A DNA stretch of 60,074 bases, from NCBI GenBank assembly GCA_964562855.1, contig CAZLVB010000002.1:1-60074 (forward strand). The letters run 5' to 3'. This document shows positions 22,761 through 30,255 of the stretch, piece by piece. The stretch's first letter is position 1; each line of letters opens with the position of its first letter. A program made the translations under genes and the position numbers. This DNA is from 2-12-FULL-41-17 sp964562855. Lineage in GTDB: Bacteria > Patescibacteriota > Microgenomatia > Curtissbacterales > GWA2-41-24. The notes under the pieces are model-generated. The model saw only the letters and a list, made by a program, of their open reading frames with translations. It searched no databases and had not been told where the DNA came from.

Positions 22761-23953
22761 TTAACCTAACCAGTACCAATTAACAAACAGGATTGAAGCA
22801 GCAAAAAGTCCAATTAAAAACATGCACAAAACAATAAAGTAGCTGATTTTCTTTAAAATGTGGGCCAGGTAAATAAAAACGGGGAAAGCAACAATCTGAT
22901 ATCTGGTGTATGACATGGTATCTGTAACTAATAGTGGTGTCAGCCACAGTAAAAAACTCATCCACCAAAGCTTATATCCCAGAAATTTTTTACTCTTAAA
23001 CAAAAGCAAAAGCAAAAGAATAACCGTCAAATAATCAATCATTGAATAGTGAAAAGAGTGAAGTGGCAGTGCCGGAATATAAAAGAGCAGCGCAAAATTC
23101 CAAAGCAGAGGAGAGAGAGGAAAATACGTCTTGAACCACTCACTGCGTATACTGTAGAAGTACAAAGGGTTACCGGTGTAGATATAATTAAACACGATCC
23201 ATAACAAAAACGGGGTAAAAATGATCGCCAGTAAGACCATCAAATCCTTTTTAAGGAATTTCTTCGGTTTAGCTTCCCGAAAATAGGTATAGAAAAATAA
23301 AACTGTTAATAGGATAATATTGCCTCTCGTAATATTTAAAAAAGATAAAAAGATTGCCGATTTTACCCATCGCTTCTTAATTAGAAAATAACTAAACCAG
23401 ATTAGCAGAAACAGTTGTAACCCTTCCGTAAAATAACTTCTAAAAAAATTGCGAATGGGAAAGCAAATATTAAAAAAATAGATTTAAGGGCAAGATCCTT
23501 TGAAAATAATTTTCCGATAACGTAATACAAGCCAAAAAAGTTCAGCACTAAAAGCAGATTGGCAACAACAAATGCTGTCAACTCAATATTGCCAAAGAGC
23601 ATGTTAAACAAAAAAAGAGTAAGTGGATACAAAGGGAAAAATGCATATGTTAAACCATCTATGGCGCCTTTATCCCGTATCTCTCTAGTCTGAGGATTTT
23701 TTGGATAACCTACGCTTGCAATCTTCAAGTACCATTGGGCATCATACTGTCCCAAGGCTCTCAAAAAATTAAAAGAGCCGCCACTAATACGTTCATCTTG
23801 AAAATAATGGTGAGCACTATACTGATAGTTAAAACGGTTGAATTTTATAATTTGATTGAAATTTTGAATGAAAAGATAAAGCACAGAGTTGAAAAGTATA
23901 AAGAAGCACAAGTACAACAATAAAACTTTATTCTTTTTAATCAATGCCATCAT
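22761..23953 (-). pseudogene. GT-C/PIG-V-like mannosyltransferase, frameshifted in a homopolymer
   Basis: Two frames, 23402-23953 and the region ending at 22761, join into one ~397-residue protein if one T is added to the minus-strand T run at 23442-23448. The frame then continues RSYFTEGLQLFLLIWFSYFLIKKRW through FLNITRGNIILL to LMVLLAIIFTPFLLW. Features: ~9 TM helices, RALGQYDAQWYLKIASVGYP (the D-W-Y catalytic-loop motif of dolichol/polyprenyl-phosphate mannosyltransferases), FAFPFAIF...RSYFTEG (family core). It would transfer a hexose on the outer membrane face. The break is either a real mutation, slippage-tolerated, or an assembly error. Confidence 0.8.
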
Positions 23954-23965
23954 TATCGATTTTTC

Positions 23966-24664
23966 CTATCCCAAAGCCACCGCACAAGCCCAAACAGCTT
24001 TTGCACCAGCTCTTTTTAAAACCTTTGCACACTCGGCCATTGTCGCGCCGCTGGTAAAAACATCATCAACCAAAATTATGTTCATGCCGGCAACGTCAGA
24101 TCCTGAATCAAGTTCAGGATAACGGGCGGGGTGTATCGCAAAAGCTCCTCGCACATTCTTGTGTCTGTCATCCTTTTTTAAACCGACCTGACTTTTTGTT
24201 TCGCTGATACGTATCATCGTATCGGCAATCGGCACATTAAATTTTTTGGCCAACAGTTCTGCTAAAACCCTCGCTTGATTAAACCCTCGCCATTTTTCTC
24301 TTTTTGGATGTAGAGGAACGGGCGTTAATAAAAGGTCAGTCGGCAAATCAAAACGCCAAATATTTTCTACAACCAGGTCGGTCATCAACTTGCCAATGTC
24401 ATACACCCACTTGTATTTAACCTTGGCAATCGCTTTCTTGACCGTACCTTGATAACGGCAGGCAACTGCCAAACCGTCAAGGCCATATTTCGTCACACAG
24501 CCGGGGTGAGTCTTGCCGCCGATAGCCTGTCTTTGGCAAACGGGACAAACAGGCTTCTCGATATATTCAATTTTCGAAAGGCAATCGCGGCACAAATAGC
24601 TGCCGACTTTACCACAGGAAACGCATCTTTTGGGAAATATTAAGTCCAGGGGAGAAAAAGGCAT
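23966..24664 (-). CDS. comF: ComF-family phosphoribosyltransferase-like protein
   Basis: 232 residues. A double zinc ribbon (CVSCGKVGSYLCRDC; CPVCQRQ) is followed by the PRTase-like domain: TPVPLHPKREKWRGFNQARVLAELLAK and the PRPP loop NIILVDDVFTSGATM. ComF proteins act in DNA uptake/transformation, where ComFC works with the ComFA helicase. A segment of about eight residues (YPELDSGS) is encoded by a palindrome ATCCTGAA-tcaag-TTCAGGAT (24100-24120), so a mobile palindromic element has inserted in frame in a loop before the PRPP motif. Divergent from smpB. Confidence 0.92.
   Translation of the reverse strand: MPFSPLDLIFPKRCVSCGKVGSYLCRDCLSKIEYIEKPVCPVCQRQAIGGKTHPGCVTKYGLDGLAVACRYQGTVKKAIAKVKYKWVYDIGKLMTDLVVENIWRFDLPTDLLLTPVPLHPKREKWRGFNQARVLAELLAKKFNVPIADTMIRISETKSQVGLKKDDRHKNVRGAFAIHPARYPELDSGSDVAGMNIILVDDVFTSGATMAECAKVLKRAGAKAVWACAVALG
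24100..24120. repeat. Palindromic element inserted in frame in comF
   Basis: ATCCTGAA-tcaag-TTCAGGAT, an 8-bp stem with a 5-nt loop, inside coding sequence. The encoded PELDSGS peptide is typical of protein-coding palindromic elements (compare Rickettsia RPE-like insertions). Confidence 0.7.
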
Positions 24665-24685
24665 CTTCTGATATCATTATGCATA

Positions 24686-25126
24686 ATGAGAATCGTAAAT
24701 CGCAAAGCCTTCCATAGATATCAAATTCTGGAAAAAGTCGAGGCGGGGATCGCACTTCGCGGCGCCGAAATTAAATCAATCAGGGCAGGCAGGGCCAATA
24801 TCAGCGAATCTTTCGCCAGGACAAGAGACGAGGAAGTTTATCTTCTAAATGCCCACATTTATCCGTGGATGGGCTCGCAAAAATATACAGACGAAAGACG
24901 CGAGCGCAAACTTTTACTTCACAGAAAACAGATCTTGAACTGGCAGGGCAAAATCGCCGGCGGCAACTTAACAATTGTGCCTTTGTCAATTTACATTAAA
25001 CACAATCTGGCCAAAGTCGAGTTGGGCTTAGCCAAATCAAAAGCCAAATTCGACAAACGCGCTGCTTTGAAGAAGAAAACGATCGAGCGGGAAGTCGCCC
25101 GCCAGCTTAGAGGCGACAAAGATTGA
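24686..25126 (+). CDS. smpB: SsrA-binding protein SmpB
   Basis: 146 residues. Starts NRKAFHRYQILEKVEAGIALRGAEIKSIRAGRANISESFAR, then HIYPWMGSQKYTDERRERKLLLHRKQI (tmRNA-binding OB fold), LTIVPLSIYIKHNLAKVELGLAKSKAKFDKRAALKKKTIEREVARQL (the basic C-terminal tail that enters the decoding centre). It escorts tmRNA to stalled ribosomes for trans-translation. It lies 140 nt upstream of the tmRNA gene on the same strand. Confidence 0.98.
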   Translation: MRIVNRKAFHRYQILEKVEAGIALRGAEIKSIRAGRANISESFARTRDEEVYLLNAHIYPWMGSQKYTDERRERKLLLHRKQILNWQGKIAGGNLTIVPLSIYIKHNLAKVELGLAKSKAKFDKRAALKKKTIEREVARQLRGDKD

Positions 25127-25167
25127 ATCCAAAGCTGGTTTCTGCTAAAATTCACTCTTGCCATTTA

Positions 25168-25265
25168 TCAAAATCCTCAGGATTTTGAAGAGGAGAAACA
25201 AACTTGCGATAAGATTTTAGTTTTAGCTAAAATCGGAAAGCAAAGTTTCGTTTCGACGACGACGC
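25168..25265 (+). repeat. Bipartite structured repeat S1, copy 2
   Basis: Hairpin TCAAAATCCT-c-AGGATTTTGA (25168-25188), linker AGAGGAGAAACA, a second stem closed by AAACTTGC / GC(a)AAGTTT with inner GATTTTAG/CTAAAATC, ending GTTTCGACGACGACGC directly against the tmRNA 5' end. The sequence TTGCGA-18-TAAAAT within it is also a plausible ssrA promoter. Confidence 0.6.
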
Positions 25266-25691
25266 GGGGATGTATCGTTTCGACAGGATAGCTCTTTAAA
25301 AACCGCAAGCCGAATATGATTCTAAAGTGCGCAGTCTTTGAATCAAACTTACGTGCAAAGAACAAACTTGCACAACTGGCTGATGCCGTTTTCGGCGTCA
25401 GGCAGCCAGCTTACGCTTTTGCTGCATAAGCAAGCTTGAGCTTGTCTCTCTGGCTTTTTCTCGGTGAAGCTTTTTGAGGCACAAACTTAGCCGAGAGTAG
25501 GTCTTCAGCCTTGATCAGGCTTCAGACTGAAACTGCCGATCTTTGTTTGAATTTAGCCTGTTAATCGGCCACAAATTTAAACGAGAATTTATAGATTCCC
25601 GCCATAGGCGGGTCAGCCTCTGGCTGAAACTAAGCTTGTAGATGTTTTTGATTAGTTGTTCTGGACCCGAGCTCAACACTCGGCATCTCCA
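25266..25691 (+). ncRNA. ssrA: tmRNA (SsrA)
   Basis: 426 nt. The tRNA-like ends pair GGGGATG (25266-25272) with CATCTCC (25684-25690), discriminator A; CGTTTCGACAGG follows the 5' end as in most tmRNAs. The tag frame runs from GCA at 25355 to TAA at 25427-25429 and encodes a 24-residue peptide AKNKLAQLADAV...AYAFAA, ending in the expected protease signal. Pseudoknot-like stems (e.g. CGCCATAGGCGGG, CAGCCTCTGGCTG) follow. The T-loop CTCAACA departs from the usual TTCRANY. CCA is not encoded. A TTTTTT follows the end. Confidence 0.93.
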
Positions 25692-25696
25692 CTTTT

Positions 25697-27628
25697 TTAC
25701 TCTATAGACGCTCCCAACACCTTATTTTCGACCCCAAGATACATCATCTTCTCATCGTCCGAAATGACTACATCGCTGGCCCTGGCAAATTCACTCGACT
25801 GATATGCCCTCCGGTAAACCCCGTCTTTACCAATCACCAAAAGCGCCGAATTGCCTTTATCAACTACATAAATATTATCAAGACTGCTACTGGTGTAAAT
25901 TGACTCCAATGTTCCAATTTGTCCGGAAATCCCCGAAATTTCAAAGTTTTGATTTTCGCCTCGCAAAAAGTTTAAAACACGCGACCCTGATGTTACCCAG
26001 ACAGACCCGTCAATCACCAATCTAGAAGCGGCATCAAGATTCGCCTTTTCCCTCAAATAATCAGCTGAACGACTGTAGCCGCCCACAACCGGCACAAATT
26101 TGGCAATTTGATCGCCACTTGGCAAATAAACATTTCCCAAAAAGACAGCAACGTCGCTAGCCTCAAAATCAAAAAGGTCATCGGATTTCTCTGTCGCCAG
26201 ATCGACTTTATAAACTTTGCCGCCCGAAAGAATAAAGGCTTTATTGTCAAAAACAAAACCGCTTTTGGTATCGGCAACCCCGCCGATTGTCGAAAGGCCA
26301 TCCTTGCTATTGCCCACCAAAATTTTGTCACCGGCAAATACCACCAAGTTTTTACTGGAAAACGACAGCGACCTGACCGGACCCTCTGCTTCATATAGGG
26401 TCGTGAAATTTATGTTTTTTGTCTCCTGGACATCCTTAAGCTTATTGGCTATATCCCCCGAAAGTACACGAGCCTTTTCATCATTTTTATAAATGGCCAA
26501 AGCCAGCTTAATCTCCTTGTCGGCCTCGCCTAAAAGCTCTCTGGCTTTTTGTCGATTGAGCTCAAGAATTGCCTGCGCTTCACTGTATTTTGTTTGCGCC
26601 AAATTAAAATGTTCACCAAAATCTGCCAGTTTATCTTTTTGGATTCTTTGTCTTATTGCCAGAGACGCAGAAATTACTAAAATTAAAACAATTACGCCAA
26701 TAACCAAAGCAATGTTTCTTCGAAGTCGAAAAACTGCTCCGAGATCGCCCCGCTTAAGCTTTTTGATTTCAGCCCAAACGGATCTCAAGAAAGAAGCACC
26801 AAACGCGACCAAAATTCCAAAAGGTGACGACCGACTCTGACTGGTCTCTGGCGACAACTGCTGATTCGCAACGACCGCCCCTGTCTCTTTCTCGCTATCT
26901 ATACCCGCTTTTGCTTCCTCAACCACTTCGGCGCCAGATTCGCCCCTTGTCAAAATAGACTCCCCCGTTCTTCCGGCCGCGACCATCTCTTCTTCACTAG
27001 ATTCGGCTTTCATACTCCCGTTCAGAATAAAAACCGCTCCCATCTCGGCCTGGTCCTTATCGCCGGAAAGTTCTGTCGCCAAGCCATCGATTATCTCCTC
27101 AAGATCAATATCACCACCGCGCCTAAAAACTCCCACATCAAATTTCTCCAAAAATTTCTCGGTCGCCATCAACATCAGTTGACCGGCACGAACCGGACCG
27201 GAACCGCTTTCAAATTTAATCTCCGCTTCCTGCGGCGGCTCGAAAACCAAAACTCTGATAGCATCGCCACGACGCCCAATATAGGCCACATTTTTGTAAA
27301 AAAAAGTATGGGTAAAGCTTACTTGCAGATTTTTGGGCGCAAGATAGTCATGTGTCGCCTCACCGCATAACTCAACGGCCTCCAAAATTCCGTCACCCAA
27401 TCCTGCCGATTCCAGTTTATTGGTTGAAAGCTCAAAAATATCGCGAAGAAGAATAGAAAGATCCTCGTCTTTGCCGTCTTTCAAAAGAACACAGCCAACA
27501 TATGTTCCAATACTTCCATCAACTAGCGTAATCCTTTTGCTAAAAACCCCGCAGGCAGAATTTTCGCTGGGGTTCCCGGCTATTTTTTCAATTTTTAAAG
27601 GCAGATCTTCCATCCTAAAAAAGTCCAA
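25697..27628 (-). CDS. Membrane protein: PP2C-like N-domain, TM, coiled coil, beta-propeller C-domain
   Basis: 643 residues. Residues ~20-190 resemble a PP2C phosphatase fold (SACGVFSKRITLVDGSIGTYVGCVLLKDGKDEDLS, FFYKNVAYIGRRGDAIRVLVFE, AGQLMLMATEKFLEKF) but lack clear metal-binding DG motifs, so it is probably inactive. An acidic linker follows, then a TM helix (IALVIGVIVLILVISASLAI, ~305-325), a helical coiled-coil region (FNLAQTKYSEAQAILELNRQKARELLGEADKEIKLAL) and a predicted beta-propeller (repeated 'VFAGDKILVGNSKDG', 'FILSGGKVYKVDLATEKSDDL', 'NIYVVDKGNSALLVIGKDG'). It may be a cell-surface sensor or scaffold. Operon with the DUF5657 and PH-domain genes upstream. Confidence 0.7.
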   Translation of the reverse strand: MDFFRMEDLPLKIEKIAGNPSENSACGVFSKRITLVDGSIGTYVGCVLLKDGKDEDLSILLRDIFELSTNKLESAGLGDGILEAVELCGEATHDYLAPKNLQVSFTHTFFYKNVAYIGRRGDAIRVLVFEPPQEAEIKFESGSGPVRAGQLMLMATEKFLEKFDVGVFRRGGDIDLEEIIDGLATELSGDKDQAEMGAVFILNGSMKAESSEEEMVAAGRTGESILTRGESGAEVVEEAKAGIDSEKETGAVVANQQLSPETSQSRSSPFGILVAFGASFLRSVWAEIKKLKRGDLGAVFRLRRNIALVIGVIVLILVISASLAIRQRIQKDKLADFGEHFNLAQTKYSEAQAILELNRQKARELLGEADKEIKLALAIYKNDEKARVLSGDIANKLKDVQETKNINFTTLYEAEGPVRSLSFSSKNLVVFAGDKILVGNSKDGLSTIGGVADTKSGFVFDNKAFILSGGKVYKVDLATEKSDDLFDFEASDVAVFLGNVYLPSGDQIAKFVPVVGGYSRSADYLREKANLDAASRLVIDGSVWVTSGSRVLNFLRGENQNFEISGISGQIGTLESIYTSSSLDNIYVVDKGNSALLVIGKDGVYRRAYQSSEFARASDVVISDDEKMMYLGVENKVLGASIE

Positions 27629-27854
27629 TCACCAAAAATAACAGCGAGATTGAAACACCCAAGTTAAGAATGCCTATAAATCTTAAAAACGGCATAATCG
27701 GGGTAGGAAGCTCTCTGGTCACATGCTGTATTTGCTTAATAAGCATGAAGGAGAAAAAACAATAAAAGACTATAAAGAGCAAAAAAAACGGCTTAATCCA
27801 GAAAACTACGTTTACGCTGGAGATAATACCTAATGTGCCCTGTTCCACTGGCAT
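27615..27854 (-). CDS. DUF5657-family small membrane protein
   Basis: 79 residues. Two TM helices (NVVFWIKPFFLLFIVFYCFFSFMLIKQI and LRFIGILNLGVSISLLFLVIGLF) joined by a polar QHVTRELPTPIMP loop. This arrangement matches DUF5657 proteins found in CPR genomes. Overlaps the PP2C-like gene by 14 nt and touches the PH-domain gene, so the three are translated from one mRNA. Confidence 0.7.
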   Translation of the reverse strand: MPVEQGTLGIISSVNVVFWIKPFFLLFIVFYCFFSFMLIKQIQHVTRELPTPIMPFLRFIGILNLGVSISLLFLVIGLF

Positions 27855-28429
27855 TATGCTATTTCCCCCGGCTTCTCTGCTCTCTCTTTGTTAACTTGAT
27901 CAAGTATCTCCCTGGAAACTTCCGTCGGTTTTTCGACTGCATGGAATTCAAATTCCGGTTTCTGTGCCGCGGTCTGGATATAAACATTCCCAAAGTGAAA
28001 AATCGTCCCGAAAAACCCGATCACCTTAGGATTAACATCCTGAACCTGGCTTAAATGTGCATAAGATGTTTCTTTATGTGATATTCCTTTAAAATCAATG
28101 TCAATTATCCTCTCATTCGTTAGCAAATAAACATTAAAGTACCAAATTACGAATTTATAAAAAGCGTAACCAAAAGTGAATAAGTACCAAAAAAAAGTGA
28201 TTAAAAATAATTGTCGGGAGGCAAGCGTGTCAAAAATATTAAGGTTAAGTATCGAAAGGGCTAAGGGAACAAGAGACGGCATAAAAATTAAGAAAGCAGT
28301 CGTTACTGTCGCAGGAATTAGAGTTATAGGGTGGGCTCTCAAAAGTAAAATTATGCGCTCGCCCTTTTCAAGGGCTTCGAAACTAACCCCGGCCGGATCC
28401 GCCTCATAAACCGCAAAAGGATTATACAT
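27854..28429 (-). CDS. Bacterial PH-domain membrane protein (YdbS/bPH_2-like)
   Basis: 191 residues. EKGERIILLLRAHPITLIPATVTTAFLIFMPSLVPLAL leads into TM1; TM2 is FLITFFWYLFTFGYAFYKFVIWYFNVY. Then YLLTNERIIDIDFKGISHKETSYAHLSQVQDVNPKVIGFFGTIFHFGNVYIQTAAQ is the diagnostic bacterial PH-like (DUF304) domain. Such proteins are thought to organise membrane complexes. First of the three-gene unit with DUF5657 and the PP2C-like/propeller protein. Confidence 0.88.
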   Translation of the reverse strand: MYNPFAVYEADPAGVSFEALEKGERIILLLRAHPITLIPATVTTAFLIFMPSLVPLALSILNLNIFDTLASRQLFLITFFWYLFTFGYAFYKFVIWYFNVYLLTNERIIDIDFKGISHKETSYAHLSQVQDVNPKVIGFFGTIFHFGNVYIQTAAQKPEFEFHAVEKPTEVSREILDQVNKERAEKPGEIA

Positions 28430-28437
28430 CCCCTTAA

Positions 28438-29847
28438 TTATATGGGTCTTGTATATATCTTAGCTACCGGATCCTCATAAACTTGCTGCCAGCCGGCAAA
28501 GCACGTAAGTTGAAAATCATGCTTTACTAAAAGTGTTTTTATTGGATATTTTTGCGCAACTTCACAGTCACCGGACTTAATTTTTAAATAATCCGAAAGG
28601 ATATGGCTACCGTCTGCTTTGCGCCAGCCGGCCATCCTGCCATCGATAAACACTTTGGTTTCTGGGCTCCGCCACAAGATAATGCCGCCCCATGAATATT
28701 CGTTTAAAAGACCTTCAGTCAAATTCTCCCGCTCTAGAAAACTTAATGCCTTCACCGGATATTGGTCAAAAGCAAGACGTGCCTCTAGGTTCCAGGACTT
28801 TAGAACATTTTCCAAAAAGGTCAAAGCAATCGTTGCAACCAGGGCAAAGGTAGAAAGGTAAATGGGAATTTTGGCCGCAAAACTTGTCTCAAGATTCAAT
28901 TTAAAATCCAAAAACCGAACACTTATAAAAATAAAGATTGCCCCCCAGTAAAAAACAAAATTAGTTGCCAAAAACGGCAGCGTAAAAAATAGAGCTGTCA
29001 GGATAAACCAGACCGGATCAGCCTTCCTGAAATTTTTAAGAAAAATGTAGACAAATATTAAGCCGGAAAGTGCAAACAGGAGATTAATCGGGAAGTAAAC
29101 AACAACCGGCTGCCATTCGGCGATATTTAAAATATTAGCCGGACTGGTAAAATCTAGAAAAAATCCGGACTTGACGGGGCCAAAAGGGAAAGGCGTAACT
29201 AGGCTGCCTATTGCAGCTGCTGCAATGCCCAACAAACCTAATCGGATAGTCGCCAGCTCTTTTCGCTTCTGTTTTAAATAGACAAAAAATAAGTAAAGTC
29301 CCAAGGTTAAAATCCCCACAATAAAGCCCCGGTGCAGATTTGCCCAAAGGGCAAAAAATAAAAACCAGAAGAAAACATGGCCAATTTTTTTAAAAAATCT
29401 CCTCTCCAAAAGAACCAATAAAACGGCAAACAATACAAAAGAAAGCGAGTGAGGACGCACCGAAAGATTAATGGTTACAATTACTGTTCCTAAAAGTACT
29501 GCCAATACTCGCCACAAATTGAGCTTTTGACCCCAAGCCAAAATCGCAACCCCTAAAGTATTTAAAAGTGCAAAGACAAAAGCTGTAGCCATATGGCCCC
29601 AATTAAAAAAAATGAAAGCGGTCGCAATCTGATAAAGAAAATAAGAATTTCCCCACAAATAGCCCGGCATCGTCCAGGAAAAAATATCCCCACGAATAAT
29701 TCGTCCGGCTTCTAAGAATTCGCGCCCATAGGCCAAGTGCCAACCCAAATCCGGATCGATTTTAAAACGGGCGAGGATGAGAAAACTTAGGAGAAATACT
29801 AGTAATTTCCAATAATTACCAATTTCAAATTTCCAATTTCTAATCAC
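28438..29847 (-). CDS. Multi-spanning GT-C-like membrane protein
   Basis: 469 residues with ~10 TM helices. After the first TM comes KIDPDLGWHLAYGREFLEAGRIIRGDIFSW, the acidic first-loop motif of GT-C-like proteins. The C-terminal ~100 residues are extracytoplasmic (LLNEYSWGGIILWRSPETKVFIDGRMAGWRK), a pattern shared with putative oligosaccharyltransferase-like proteins. The first 15 residues derive from a simple repeat (GAAATTGGAAATTTGAAATTGG), but ATG 29847 overlaps the upstream stop by 4 nt, which supports it as start. Substrate unknown. Confidence 0.75.
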   Translation of the reverse strand: MIRNWKFEIGNYWKLLVFLLSFLILARFKIDPDLGWHLAYGREFLEAGRIIRGDIFSWTMPGYLWGNSYFLYQIATAFIFFNWGHMATAFVFALLNTLGVAILAWGQKLNLWRVLAVLLGTVIVTINLSVRPHSLSFVLFAVLLVLLERRFFKKIGHVFFWFLFFALWANLHRGFIVGILTLGLYLFFVYLKQKRKELATIRLGLLGIAAAAIGSLVTPFPFGPVKSGFFLDFTSPANILNIAEWQPVVVYFPINLLFALSGLIFVYIFLKNFRKADPVWFILTALFFTLPFLATNFVFYWGAIFIFISVRFLDFKLNLETSFAAKIPIYLSTFALVATIALTFLENVLKSWNLEARLAFDQYPVKALSFLERENLTEGLLNEYSWGGIILWRSPETKVFIDGRMAGWRKADGSHILSDYLKIKSGDCEVAQKYPIKTLLVKHDFQLTCFAGWQQVYEDPVAKIYTRPI

Positions 29848-30212
29848 TTTCGATCTTTATTACTTTTAGCAGTATTCTTGATAATCGTACTGACTATTGC
29901 AACAATCTCTTTTCCTTCAGCTACAAGATCAAAAGCTTCTTGGCTGAATTTTGACAGGTTAGTATTCTCAATAATTCTTAGCCAAAATACAGTCTCTTTA
30001 CCTTCTTTCCTAACAACAGTAAAACCGTGAATGAAATCCTTTTTGGTCAAAGCGCCATCTGCCTCTTGGTCATTTGCTCCCATTGATGTAACAGAGCGTG
30101 TAACCTGATTAACAAAAATTAAATTCGTTGGGGTTTTTGGAAGCTTGTTAAGAAAATTTATAACTTTGACTATAAAATTAAAAATTCTTTCATGGATATC
30201 ATAATTCTTCAT
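29844..30212 (-). CDS. Four-helix-bundle protein (23S rRNA IVP-like)
   Basis: 122 residues: DIHERIFNFIVKVINFLNKLPKTPTNLIFVNQVTRSVTSMGANDQEADGALTKKDFIHGFTVVRKEGKETVFWLRII. The pattern R...F...V..F...LP........Q..R+..S...N..E........DF.....+.....E...WL is that of the S23/four-helix-bundle family originally found in rRNA intervening sequences. It forms pentameric helical bundles in known members; its function is unclear. It is free-standing, coupled by 4 nt to the GT-C-like gene. Confidence 0.88.
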   Translation of the reverse strand: MKNYDIHERIFNFIVKVINFLNKLPKTPTNLIFVNQVTRSVTSMGANDQEADGALTKKDFIHGFTVVRKEGKETVFWLRIIENTNLSKFSQEAFDLVAEGKEIVAIVSTIIKNTAKSNKDRK

Positions 30213-30255
30213 TTGAAATTATAAATTTGACATTTGAAATTTGAAATTTCTAACC

